From the NCBI GenBank assembly GCA_010093605.1, contig MU004196.1, forward strand, positions 1,549,767-1,613,766: DNA of 64,000 nt, in the 5' to 3' direction. Positions within the stretch are counted from its first letter, which is position 1, and every line of letters begins with the position of its first letter. The notes beneath the pieces were generated by a model. It was not told the origin of the DNA, made no database searches, and was given only the letters and a program-made list of their open reading frames with translations. The position numbers and the translations under genes are program-made. This document shows, one piece after another, positions 24,600 to 35,341 of this stretch. The DNA comes from Lophium mytilinum (lineage: Eukaryota; Ascomycota; Dothideomycetes; Mytilinidiales; Mytilinidiaceae).

Positions 24600-26750
24600 A
24601 ATGGCGCTGTGAAGGATCCTATAAAGGTGTGATGAGATGCGGGATGATGGCGTGTGGAGGTTTAATGGGATCCAAGAAGGGCGAGTCGGTATACCAATAA
24701 CCTTGTAATTTAGCTTGACAGCTCATAATCCCTTTTTAATAGAACTCCATACCGATGCCACCAAAGTTCCCCCGGCATAGGAAGATAATTCGACACCATA
24801 ACATCTGGTCTGATCTTGCAAGAGAGGTCTTCTCTTTATAGCGTGATGAGTCGTCATTTTCTAGTCCGCATAATTTCTCCTCTTTTGCTTCAACTCGTGG
24901 GACTGCTTGCGGAAATTCCCAGTTTCCTGCACATCTCCCGGGGACGCGGTGGTGAAAACGCGGCACTCCCAATCTAAAGAAGCTGCGTAGGGTTTATACG
25001 CTATGTGCCATTGCTTGGTGTGCTTCGATGCGCTTGCATGAGTTCGAGCTTGATGAATACTCTTTCAATGGAGCTATCTGAAAAGTCATTGAAGCACTAC
25101 AAGCAGTGGCAGCTAGGTGTACGTATATTTCCTGGTGCACAGCGTACCACCTCTCGATCTCAGCATCGCTAGCGTGAATCTTGCGGTTCGCTACTCTCTT
25201 GAAGTTCTGATCACCATCAGCAACATACCCTGGCACGAACCGTCAGTATCACTTCCCAATTACACCCGCCGAATCCCCAGAGTTCGTAAAATAAGTTTTT
25301 GGTCTATTTTGCCCCGTATCTGCTGTCCCACTCTATTCAGAGCCTTGTCTCACAAGTTGATCTGCCCCTCCCCTCCGCATGGAACGATGTAGTCGATGGA
25401 AATCGATCGTTCGGGCGTTCCTTGGGAGGATACAAATCCCCGTTGACCTCTCCCCTGCGTCATCAAAAGTAGCGAGAAAGGAGGGAGGTTTTATAGGCAC
25501 AGGGGAGTTGAAGGAGGTATGGAGACACGTGATCGGAACGGGCTGGATGATATCCAGTGCAAATTGGGGAAGAGCGGGAGACGCACGTGCTGTCTCCATT
25601 GCTACCGCTTGTTGGGTCTACATACCCATCGTAAACCCTTCTTTCTGTAGTTACTGATACAAAGTCCTCTCGCGAGGGGTTAAGCGAAATCCCTTAGCGA
25701 TGTCACTATATGATGGTTTCGCGGCGGATGAACTCACTCAATGCGGAGACATGGTATGAAAGGGTAGGCCAATGAGAGTTACAGCCAGTCGCTCCCAAGA
25801 TCTTCATCATAGCAACATCATAGTGACCCCACTAACGCCCGGTCCCTATCTTGTCTCTCAATATCTAAGAGTAACGCTACTATCACCATCTTAAATCTAC
25901 GCACTCCACTCCTCTCTCAAACCCTTACCTATCATCATCACCACACACTGCCCGTTCTCATCATGCCTCAAAACGTCTAGACACCACCTGACTCAATGCA
26001 TCTCTGGACACATCTTTTCCTCTTCCCAAGCTCCCTGTTTTGTCTTTGAGCATTTGTTTGATCCCCTCCGCTCGCCCAACACCACTTCATTATTAGGAAT
26101 GGAGCATGATGTTGATCCTCCGACCTCCAAAATCCGTCATCCCCCATAGCTTAGAAGGGGCGGAAGTTCTGATCTCCGACATCGACAGTATAGCTCGCCT
26201 TTTTGCAACTCAAGAACGAAGTCTTACTCCATGACGAAACAGAAACAGAAGTGGGCCCGTAGGCTTTTATATGCGATGATAGAGTATGCACGTGCAGGTG
26301 AGACATGCGAGCTAATTTGGGTCGTAGGTGGAAGGTTTGGGGAGCATTAGGCAGTTGAGGGCGGGGAATGGCCATGTGCGAGGCTGTAGCTATGAGACAG
26401 GGATCTAAATTGAGGAAAGTATGTTGGAGGGATTCAGAGAGTGGTAAAGGAGTGTACGCTGACAGGTACCTAGACCCCGCAATAACCTAGATCGCTCCTA
26501 CTTCTACAGCAGCAAGCCATCTCGCTCATCGCTTAAATCCGTTCGCTAACTCCACCTAGGGTTTCTCCAGCTCGGGGTGTATTTCCCAATATGGAAACGC
26601 GCGGCCATGAAAGAGCGAACGGTATTTGTGCGATTGCAGCCAGACAGTCTATAAGAATGGAGGTCATCTCGAAGAACCCACCCGTGCTTCAGCAAGCGCT
26701 AGCACCAGATCAGTGCCACTTCTTCCATCCAAGATCCTCGATTCATCCAA
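24600..26750. other. 2.1-kb spacer, no convincing gene
   Basis: Several overlapping short ORFs exist on both strands but none has a recognisable domain, signal peptide or splice support. A MITE copy lies at 24,999-25,119. CT-rich stretches near 25,800-26,090 could be leader or promoter DNA. Nothing else is supported. Confidence 0.55.
24999..25119 (+). mobile_element. MITE copy 1 (subfamily 1, 121 bp)
   Basis: It is flanked by TA on both sides (24,997-98 and 25,120-21). Inverted ends read cgctatgtgccattgcttgg and, on the other strand, cacctagctgccactgcttg. The interior resembles copies 2 and 3. Confidence 0.8.
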
Positions 26751-27554
26751 ATGGCAACCACAATAGTCCTCATCACTGGTTAGCATGCCGAGTATATACT
26801 TAAAGTAATCTCCTAACATCATTTCCCAGGTGCCAATTCCGGCATAGGCTTCGCAACCTCAAAGGTGCTTGCCTGTGCTTCCTCCACTTTCCACATCATC
26901 ATCGCCAGCCGCTCCCTCGAGAAAGCCGAAGCCGCAAAGTCCACCATCGAAGCTGCAAGCCCCAAAGGCAGCCTCTCAACCGTTGTCTTCGACGTCACAG
27001 ACGAGGAATCCATCGAAGCCACCGCCGCGCTCGTCCAGCAGCAGTTCGGCCGCCTGGACGTACTAGTGAACAATGCCGGCTCAGGTAGCATGGACATGGA
27101 CCTCAAGGCTCGCTTCCAGCTCTGCTTGAACACCAACGTGATAGGGCCCGCGTTGGTGGCCGCGGCATTCAGACCTTTGCTGCTGAAGTCTCAGAACCCG
27201 TACTCGATTTTCGTGAGCAGCGGTGAGAGGACGTTGACTCGGAATGCCCATGAGAAGCCTGCGAGCCATGCGGGTATCAAGAATGGAGATGCTTATCAGG
27301 TTAGCAAGGCGGCGTTGAATATGCTTGCGATACTGGAGGCGAGGGACTATGGTCCGCAGGGGCTGAAGGTGTTTGCGATGAGCCCGGGGTTCGTGCGGTC
27401 GAATCTTCGTGGGACGAGTGAGGAGGCGAGGAGTGGGTGGGGTAGAGCAGGAGATCCGGAGGTTTCGGGGGAGCTTGTGCTGAGTATAGTGGAAGGGAAG
27501 CGGGATGGGGACGTAGGGCTTTTCGTGCATCGTGATGGGGTTTATTCCTGGTGA
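26751..27554 (+). CDS. Short-chain dehydrogenase/reductase (classical SDR)
   Basis: Exons 26,751-26,778 and 26,830-27,554 with a 51-bp intron (tcctaacatc branch site) give 250 aa, the usual classical SDR length. The intron splits the cofactor motif: T-G is in exon 1 and the rest of TGANSGIG (residues 9-16) is in exon 2. Also seen are NNAG (90-93), the catalytic Ser in VSSGER (about 139-140) and Y-Q-V-S-K (Tyr165, Lys169). The classical active site is therefore complete, and NAD(P)-dependent oxidoreduction of a carbonyl or alcohol is expected. The substrate cannot be told. No neighbouring gene points to a pathway. Confidence 0.92.
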
Positions 27555-28353
27555 GGAACGAAACTTCGCGCGAGAGCGGAAGCTGTAGCTCTTTACCATA
27601 AAAGGAACTCCTCTCTATAGGTCGGGTCTTCAGCTACGTACTTATCCACGATCTCAGATGAAAAATCTGGGTCGTTCAGATGATTGCCGAGTTCACCACG
27701 GATGTGACAGTTTCCGCTGATGAGCGTCCAACAGTCTCCATGTCGTGGCCGACGGGTTCAAGGGGTCATGGTGCCTCGGAACACACAAGTAGCGTCTTCT
27801 TGCTGAGAGGCGTCCGGGCCTATATTAGCTACGCCATTGTCGTCGACAAGTGCGGCAGCCATGTAAACCGGTGGAGTTCTCATTTTGGAACATAGTTACA
27901 AGCGACGTTAAGTTTCAAGCTGTGCGGATTAGACGGCCTCTTGACTAACTAGCGGCTTCGCCGCCAGATTACCCCTTTAGTGGTGTTGAGTGAGCAGTAG
28001 TTGGTTTCAATTAACTTTCATTCTATATTATTCTAGGCCATGGTACTGTCAGAGCTCGGAATCAATCATCCAGAGGGTGCGATTGAATTGATCTCGGATC
28101 TCAAGAAGTACCGACGTCCCTAGTGTTGACCCGAGATCAACCAGGGGGTGTGATTGAATTGATTGAACCTGAGCCCGAGGTACCGTGCTTCTCACTCGCA
28201 GACCAATTTGACAGAATCAGTGTCGTCTCCGCTTCCCCACCATCCACAATGGCCCAAGAACTGCCGGCCTTCTACTGCCTCCTTCCCTAAATCCTTACTA
28301 CAGTCACCATCCTTGAACTTTACAACTAAACATATCATTAGGCATTAATAGCT
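27555..28353. other. Spacer with a short repeat structure
   Basis: No gene is supported. A pair of direct repeats within inverted ends occupies 28,042-28,185 and is described separately. Confidence 0.5.
28042..28185. repeat. Short repeat cluster, possibly a small transposon relic
   Basis: A roughly 30-bp unit ending gtgcgattgaattgat occurs at about 28,063-28,093 and again at about 28,136-28,163. The cluster ends are weak inverted repeats containing ggtac (28,042 and 28,185 sides). It may be a remnant of a small element; no coding content is seen. Confidence 0.45.
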
Positions 28354-28688
28354 TTATACTTGGGGGGACAGGTTCTTACAGTTACAACCCGGCTCAAGTT
28401 TAAGAACTCGTATCCCACCAAGCCGAAAACCTTTACCAGTAGTATTAGACAGCCATTCTATACCGGATATTAGCTTAAATATGATAGTCTTATAACTTGC
28501 TTCTAGGAAGCCTTACGAGTGCTTTGGCATTCTGAAAAGTATCCACCGTCGGGTTTGGGTGATCCATAAGTGAAGGTTTTGTGCTCATCTTCACGAGAAC
28601 AATTCTTATTTGGATATGCAACGAAGACATTCTCTGCAAGAGCAGTAGTAGCCAGGAGAACCACAAGTGTGGCAGTGAAGGAGACCAT
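28354..28688 (-). CDS. Small secreted cysteine-containing protein (effector candidate)
   Basis: Exons 28,688-28,517 and 28,457-28,354 (minus) are joined over a 59-bp intron (GTAAGG...TATAG), giving 91 aa. Without the splice the frame stops just after the donor site; with it the frame continues for 34 sensible residues to a stop. The N-terminus MVSFTATLVVLLATTALA is a strong signal peptide, cleaved at about residue 18-19. The mature protein of about 73 residues has four Cys (NKNC, SEC and GCNC), enough for two disulfides. No known family is recognised. Small size, secretion and Cys content fit a fungal effector or another extracellular protein; the function is inference. Upstream in-frame Met codons exist but would hide the signal peptide. 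Confidence 0.8.
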
Positions 28689-29536
28689 CTTTATCTGTGC
28701 GAGCAGTTTTGTTGATAGCAGAGCTGGAGGTATCGAGTGTGTGTAGAGTACAATCATTTGCATGCAGATGTACGTAGCTTATATAGATTGATTTGTGTGC
28801 TGATTAAGGCTCTACCATGGTACCGAGAGTGAGGTCGTCCTCGTGACCCATGACCTGTCGGGGCGTTTCCCACAGAATATTTCCACTCGGTCGAATCAAT
28901 AGCCCCTAATTTGAAATAGTGACTCATACGTCTCCGATTATATGTGTCTGATAGCTGCCTCGAATTACCTCGTAGCATGTTTCGAGATTGAGGTGACTTA
29001 CTGAGGTGCACAGCCACAGCGAAAGCCACATTTGATCGCATGGCCTAGGTAGGTACCTACACTGGTAGGATGGTCGTCTGTAATCTGGAACATACAATGA
29101 AAATTTGACTACTTGTTATCTTGAGCTTCGAAGATTACAGTGCTTCAAGTTATACGTGCTGTCTTTTTCTTCAAGAAAACTTGCCTTTCTCACTGACAAG
29201 AACATCCTAGAGTCTAGAAGGGTTTAGCTAGGACGTCTTCCCTCACACTCTGCATCGAAAAGCGCGCTCCAGCCGCCCCACCTCAAAAGGAGAAGGTAAA
29301 TGTCTGCTTCAAGTCTAACCCCTCAAACCCGTACTCGAAGCGAAATGGCTCCTTGGCAGCGCGCCCTAGGGCCCGACCAAAAACCGTTGCCTGTTGCCTC
29401 TCGAAACCCAAACCAGTGAACAATTCCAGTATAAAATGTCGAAGGCAGAATTTCCCAATCTTCATTCAGTTCACATCCCACTTCCTAAAGATCCTCCCGT
29501 TGTCGTATCATTGATTCGGATTATCATTCCCCAATC
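28689..29536. other. Divergent spacer between the small secreted protein and the kinesin
   Basis: No gene is supported. It holds the upstream regions of both flanking genes, which are transcribed away from each other. Confidence 0.5.
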
Positions 29537-31664
29537 ATGGACCCTTTCCTCACCCAAAATATAGACCGCTACCGCTCTCTGGTCGCCGCATACGCCCCTC
29601 CAGCTCGAAAGCCCGAATCTTCTATACCAAATCCGGACATCCAAATCGGCGCCCGCATCCGCCCGATTCTGCCCGATGAAGCGGCGGAAGGGCTGGTTGC
29701 GGGTGTGTATCCACGCTCCGCGAGTTTATCGGCCATCGCAGATGTGCATGAGCTGCGGAAAAGCGTGCGAGGGCAACCTGGACTAACCGTAACTATTCCT
29801 CGCTCTCAATGAGACCACCCGATAGTAACTAAATGGGCAATAGTCGTCCAGTTATACAGTCGACTGTGTTTTCGGCCCTGATGACTCCACTGGGGATGTT
29901 TACAAGGAGCTGGTTGAGCCCTTGGTTCCTTGGGCGTGGGGCGGTGGCGTTGGCACGCTATTTGCGTATGGGCAGACTGGGTCTGGCAAAACGTTTACGG
30001 TAACGGCGATCGAGCGATTGGTGGCGGAGCAGTTGATGGGAGGTCAATTGGAAGGAGAGAGGGAGGTACATGTCTGCATCTTCGAGCTTGCTGGGAATGT
30101 TGCTTTTGGTAAGTTGAAGTGGTCCTTTAGGCATCATCCCAAACCTTCTTTTTCGTCTTATACTACTTGGCCGTCAATCTGTGTACGCACGTTTACCACC
30201 GCTCGGAGTCTTTCGATGCGTTTTCGGACGTCTAGACTCCTTCAGCCTGAATGATCAGCAACATTCTCAAACCTCCCCAGACGGCGGCCGCTAGAGATCG
30301 CAGTTCCAAATCGGAGCACTGTATCATCTCAAAGCACATACCTTAGCTCCATTCCCCCACTAACACCCGCCAGACCTCCTCAACTCCCATAAACGAATCT
30401 CCATTCTCGAGGACTCCTTCGGCGCTACCCAACTCGTCGGCGCCACCGAACATACCCCCATTACCACGTCTGCACTCCTCTCCCTCATCGACAACGCTTC
30501 TGCCTTCCGCAAAACCGCCTCCACAGACCGCAACGCCGCCTCCTCCCGCACCCACGCCATGTGCCGCCTCCGCATCGCCAACCCCGCCATCCCCGCCGCC
30601 GATGACGGCCTCCTCTTCCTCGTCGACCTCGCCGGCAGCGAGGCGGCGCGGGATATTGCAGAGCACAGTGCGGATCGCATGAAAGAGACGCGCGAGATCA
30701 ACACTAGTCTGTCGATTTTGAAAGACTGTATTCGTGGGCGCGCGCAGCTGGATGTGGGAGCCGGGAAGGGGAAGGCGCCGTATATCCCCTTCCGCGCCTC
30801 GGCGCTAACGAAAACGTTGAAGCACGTTTTTGATCCGGCGGGGGCGAGGGCGTGCAAGACCGCAGTAGTAGCGTGCGTGAGTCCGAGTGTGGTGGATGCG
30901 GGACCGAGTAAGAACACGCTGAGGTATGCCGAGTTGTTGCGTGTTACCATGCCGAAAGGGAGGGGGCTGGTGGAGAAAGAGAGCGTGCCGGCTAGTTGGG
31001 GCAATGAGCGGGTGCAGGAGTGGATCGGGAAGAGTGTAAGCGAGACGCGTGGATTCAATTTGCGTAAGTGTGTTTTGAGGAAGACGGCTGACATTGAAGG
31101 GAATAGTCCGGTACTCCACCGATCTCTGCGTCCCTCCTTGCGCCCACGGAGACAGGCGCCCAGCTCGTACGCCTCCCGCAGTCTCTTTTTATATCTCGAT
31201 GTGAGAAAACCCCTGGAGTAAGTAGCGAGCAAGCGCTCGCATTCTACAGCAAGCTCTGGCGTCTGCACATAGACTCCCAGGCTGCCCAGACCTCCTCCGC
31301 GCCCATTCCAAGAGTAATCGCCCAAGCTGAGCCGTCGACACCCTTTGCGTGTCACATCCATCCAGGAATGTTCGTTCGCTACAAGCCGCCTCATCCGACT
31401 GGCCTGGACACCAATATCGCAGCTATTTTGTGCCCCGATTGGGCCGTCGAGACCGAGGTGAAAGATTATTATGGGAAGGACGTGAAGGGGGTTAGAGGAG
31501 AGGGAGAACGACGATATCTGTGTGCCATGGTGGCACCGAGTATCATGCCCGGCGCATGGGAATTGGACCTGGGGCGGCAGTGCGTGGTAGAGGTAAGGGA
31601 AATGGAGGCGGAAGTGCTGATGGAATGGGACGTGGCGACGAGGTACTGGTTCATGACTGTATGA
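29537..31664 (+). CDS. Kinesin motor protein (kinesin-13-like fungal group)
   Basis: Four exons (29,537-29,788; 29,844-30,108; 30,374-31,035; 31,107-31,664) give 578 aa, with all junctions in frame. The motor begins at about residue 35. The P-loop GQTGSGKT is at 127-134, the switch I motif SSRTH at 229-233, and the switch II motif DLAGSE at 257-262. They are followed by EINTSLSILKDCIRG and a PYIPFR-x-S-x-LTKTLKHVFDP segment. The C-terminal 200 residues have no long coiled coil but form a conserved-looking tail (CHIHPGMFVRY to the end). The protein should hydrolyse ATP on microtubules; the KETREIN/KDCIRG pattern suggests the kinesin-13-like group, whose classic members depolymerise microtubules (inference). 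Intron 2 (265 bp) is unusually long for this window. The end is convergent with the next gene, 192 bp away. Confidence 0.9.
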
Positions 31665-31856
31665 GGAACCCGGATTGGGCAAAAAGATGAACAGCATCGA
31701 AGATTTGTTGTAGATTTAGAAGGTTCATGTGACGTGGAAGAAAATATAGGACTCCCCGCGTTATTACTTTAGAAAACGCAACCTCCCGATTCTGCCCTCT
31801 AATTCGTCGCTGGCAGCACCAACGTACTCCCTGGAGGCCATTAGCATATATACTAA

Positions 31857-32873
31857 CTAGATTACCGTTGGAAACTCACCTCCATCTGGATACATAATCT
31901 GCTCATTGTAAAATACTCCTCCCTTACCAGCCAACATCAACACCGTCGCCGCCATGTCCGTATCTTTCCCCGGCCTCCCTGCAGGATTACTCAACTCCTT
32001 GTTAATCACGCTCTTGTTATCCTCTCCGGATTCTCCCGTAGTCATCTCACTGGGGAACAAGCCCGGCGCAATCACATTCACCCTTACCCCAGTTTTCGCA
32101 AACGTAGCTGCAAGCGCCCGACTGAGATGAGTGGCGCCGGCTTTGCTGGTTCCGTACGCGAATTGCCCACCGCTACTGCCTTTCATAGCACCGGAGATAG
32201 AAGTCACGTTGATGATGCTGCTGGTATAACCAGGAGTCTTTTTGCCGCCCTTGGCGAGGAGCGGGAGGAAGGCCATCGAAGTGTAGAAGATGGCAGTGGT
32301 GTTGGTGCGGAATGTATCTTCCCAAGATTCCGGGGTAGACTTTAAGAAATGCTCGGAGATCGCTGTTGGGGAAGACATGTCTGGTTCGCCAGCTTCTGAG
32401 AACTGCGTGTTCTGGTCACGTGCGATGCCGGCGTTGTTGACGAGGAGTTGAATGCCGTCAGGTTCTTTCTTTGAGATCTCTTCTACGAGGTTGAGAATGT
32501 CCTTTTTGTCGCTTACATCACTAGTAATGGGAATAATCTCGCCGGAGCCGGAGTCGTGCTGCTTGTCGGATTGCTTGAGGACGTCGCCGCGGCGGGAGGT
32601 GATGTAGACTTTTGCGCCGTTTGCAACAAGCGCTTGGGTGATCATGAGGCCGATGCCTGTGCCACCGCCCGTCACGATGGCGGTAACGTGGGAGACATCG
32701 AAGAGTTTGGAGGACGTGAGGCTTTCGGTGTTTGACTTGCCGTCAGACATAGTGCGAATAGCAACTTTCGTGATGGGACTGAGATCGGATTGATGGACGT
32801 GTTTTGGAATAGCGTTAGATTTGGGAAAGGAAACCTGAGTGAAGACAGAAAGGCGAGCGATGAAGCGTGACAT
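31857..32873 (-). CDS. FabG-like short-chain dehydrogenase/reductase
   Basis: An uninterrupted frame encodes 338 aa. After an N-terminal extension of about 60 residues come the cofactor motif TGGGTGIG (68-75), NNAG (146-149), the catalytic Ser in NVTSISG (about 225) and Y-G-T-S-K (Tyr240, Lys244). They are followed by VNVIAPGLFPSEMT, typical of 3-oxoacyl-ACP reductase-like SDRs. The N-terminus (MSRFIARLSVFTQVSFPKSN) is rich in Arg, Ser and hydrophobics without acids and could be a mitochondrial presequence. Met42 is an alternative start that would give a cytosolic form of 297 aa. It is an NAD(P)H-dependent ketoreductase of unknown substrate. Confidence 0.9.
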   Translation of the reverse strand: MSRFIARLSVFTQVSFPKSNAIPKHVHQSDLSPITKVAIRTMSDGKSNTESLTSSKLFDVSHVTAIVTGGGTGIGLMITQALVANGAKVYITSRRGDVLKQSDKQHDSGSGEIIPITSDVSDKKDILNLVEEISKKEPDGIQLLVNNAGIARDQNTQFSEAGEPDMSSPTAISEHFLKSTPESWEDTFRTNTTAIFYTSMAFLPLLAKGGKKTPGYTSSIINVTSISGAMKGSSGGQFAYGTSKAGATHLSRALAATFAKTGVRVNVIAPGLFPSEMTTGESGEDNKSVINKELSNPAGRPGKDTDMAATVLMLAGKGGVFYNEQIMYPDGGEFPTVI

Positions 32874-34145
32874 GGTGTTCTATATGCTCTGGAATGCGGG
32901 GAAGAAGCAATGGTACTTCTGCGACTTCGATTTTCACATCGTGACGTCAACGAGGTTACCGGACGTCATAAAGGGTCCATTCCATGACAAAAGACTCCAT
33001 CGCCTGCCAAAGTCGAGGAAAGGGACACACTTGGTGGGCACGAGTCGTGATAATAGCTGGTGCGCGCGATGTTTGTAGTTGAAGTACTGATCTTGAGATA
33101 GACGCCGTGCTCCCAGCGCGCTAAGCGTCCGTTGTCATGTGATTTAGTACATCTCTCTGCCAACGTCTGTGGTTGCTTAGCAAGTCTTCCGAATGTTCAT
33201 ATTCAATAGTGCTGATTGAGTCAGAATGGTCGAGAAGGACTCGAGGCACCACAGGCAGCGGCAAATGGGGGTAGGTTAGTGCTTGGCAAGGGACGAAAAT
33301 ATGGAAGCAACCTTAAGACAGTCGAAATGGAGAAGGTCCGTTGCCCAGCTCTGGATCGACTAGCCGTCGAATCTGGTCGCATGATTTGATACACCGTCAA
33401 AACTCCACTAGGGTTGTTCACTCGGCTTCGATCCGCGACTCAATACCTGGAAGAACGCCGGTAAGGTATTCTCATTAACCGCCTTTACAAAAATGTGCCA
33501 TAGTCGAGTTCATAGCAACGCGTTCGTGGCGCGCGAACATTGAACCTAGGGAGTTCCCAAACTCTTGGCTGGAAAGCTCTCGCGCATGAAGCTGCTGCGC
33601 GAAATGTTTCACGTGTCGCCCACAGCCACCACGACGCCGCCCACGCCGCACCAGCCCCCACGCCGGCTGTGAAAACGATTCGCCATCACAATGCGACATA
33701 GCAAGTGGTGGCTACGCAAGGCTGCGAATACTGTGGAGGAGTACCAATGGCGGGGAACGCATCATATACGGCGCAGCGACGGTGAACTCCGAGAGGGGAG
33801 TTGCTAGGCACCGGAAAGAAGAATTTTGGTATAAGAGAAGTGGAATCGACGATAGTGAAGGATACCGCTGAGCTTTCCCCCGTTTTCTTACCATCACACC
33901 TCAGTAATCCTTGCCTTTGAACCTCTTTCGCATCGTTATTACGTCTCATATTGCACCACCTCTTTGATTCCACCTGGCGGAGTGTCCGTCTCGTATCATC
34001 TATTCTACTCTAGAAAAAGGTTCTCGTTCTATACAACACACAACTCCCTTTGTGTTGAGCTTGGATATAGGCTTGTTCCTTTCCTACTCCAATACACAAG
34101 CATTCACATCTCCTTCGTGACTGCTCATCACCAACCCTACTGGAC
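32874..34145. other. 1.3-kb spacer containing MITE copy 9
   Basis: No convincing gene is seen; short ORFs near 33,475-33,975 lack domains or splice support. The last 150 bp before 34,146 are CT-rich, as in many fungal promoters and leaders. Confidence 0.5.
33150..33271. mobile_element. MITE copy 9 (122 bp)
   Basis: It is flanked by TA at 33,148-49 and 33,272-73. The ends are catctctctgccaacgtctg and, on the other strand, cccccatttgccgctgcctg, related to the family terminal repeat. The interior is diverged and cannot be assigned to a subfamily. Confidence 0.7.
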
Positions 34146-35198
34146 ATGGAACGTACCATCAAGTCCCAAGACGCGGTGGCCGGCCGAATTCTATGGCTTC
34201 CTCCATTCGTAGAAGTGCCCGCGGGCGCAGTAGAGCGAGTGCGGGGGAAAGGGCCTGTAGATGAGAAGATGTTCAATCATCCTGTCGTTGTTTGTTCCCG
34301 ACCATGGTCGGCATCGGAAGGCCAAGACAGCCTTGGCTCGAGAGCTCATTTCCACATCGTACGTATAATCTCTAAGCACTAGCTTGCCATAGCCGCTGAC
34401 CTGATCACCCGACAGATTACTTCGTTTGGCGGCAAAACCTTAGCCGAAATGTACGGCAAGACGTCCGATTTCCACCGCCAAAGGCGTCTCAATTACCTCC
34501 CTGTCGATCCGGCTCCAGCGCATCCGGACGGGCTTCCATCACTGTTCTTGAGTGAGGGAGCCCAGCTGCGGTGGCACTCGTACATCAATGTTGGCGAAAT
34601 ATACGCGATTGATTTGAACTTCCTTTGGACGTACTCTAATAAGAAGACGCCGGGGGCGACGGATTTCCATTTGGGGTGGAACTCCTTGAGGCACCTTCGA
34701 CGGAGAGCCGAAACTCTGACACAATATCGCATTGACCCACAGTTTCCAGCAGCTTCTTTCCCTAGCATAACATTTGGAACAAAGGCCGTGAAGTCGAACC
34801 GCCCGTACCGCATTCCAACGGGAGAGTTGGAGGATCTCGAGATCCTTGAACGACCGGTCCCCAACTATTCGACAAAACCATGGATTGAGAATATTCCAGA
34901 GGACAGCTACCCAGCAACCGAGGCTATGGTTGTGAGCTGCCACGAGCATACCCCAGCGCCTACAAGAGTTTGGGAATCGAGCCAGGCTACCGAAGTTGTG
35001 ATTGCGCGTCATGATGAACGCAGTGACAAGCTCGATAACCGGATCCGGGAAGTGCATCGAGATGGCCAGCTAAAGGGATGGCTCGAGAGCTACATCTCCA
35101 AAGTTACTTTTGGAGTGCGGAGAGTGCTTGGGATTGCTAGGTGGATGATCAAGTATCCACTGGGCTATTCGCAAGAAAGAGTTGACTCGCCCGTGTAG
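34146..35198 (+). CDS. Unknown 331-aa fungal protein
   Basis: Exons 34,146-34,358 and 34,416-35,198 with a 57-bp intron (gctgacct branch site) give 331 aa in frame. The N-terminal half has a WLPP...FNHPVVVCS...FHIITSFGG pattern that looks like a compact folded domain, followed by YLPVDP, LRWHSYINVGEIYAIDLNFL and a charged C-terminal region. There is no signal peptide and no clear membrane span. No family is recognised, and no function is proposed. The splice support and codon use make it a convincing gene. Confidence 0.78.
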
Positions 35199-35341
35199 AT
35201 TTTGACTGGACGGACGAACGTCCGCTAAGAGATTGCATTGTTGATTTATTGTCTCATTTGTTGGGATGGAGGAGTTATCGGCTGCCTAATGGCTTTTATG
35301 GGGCGTCTCGGTAAACGCTCCTTATTCCTGTTCATGTCTTC

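Noticed and set aside
25333-25657. Opposed ORFs of 88 and 92 codons in the spacer after the secreted protein gene
   Set aside because: They overlap each other on opposite strands, and neither has a domain, signal peptide or splice extension.
30343-31697. 445-codon minus-strand ORF opposite the kinesin
   Set aside because: The plus strand carries unmistakable kinesin motifs over the same DNA; the antisense frame is open because of GC-rich codon bias.
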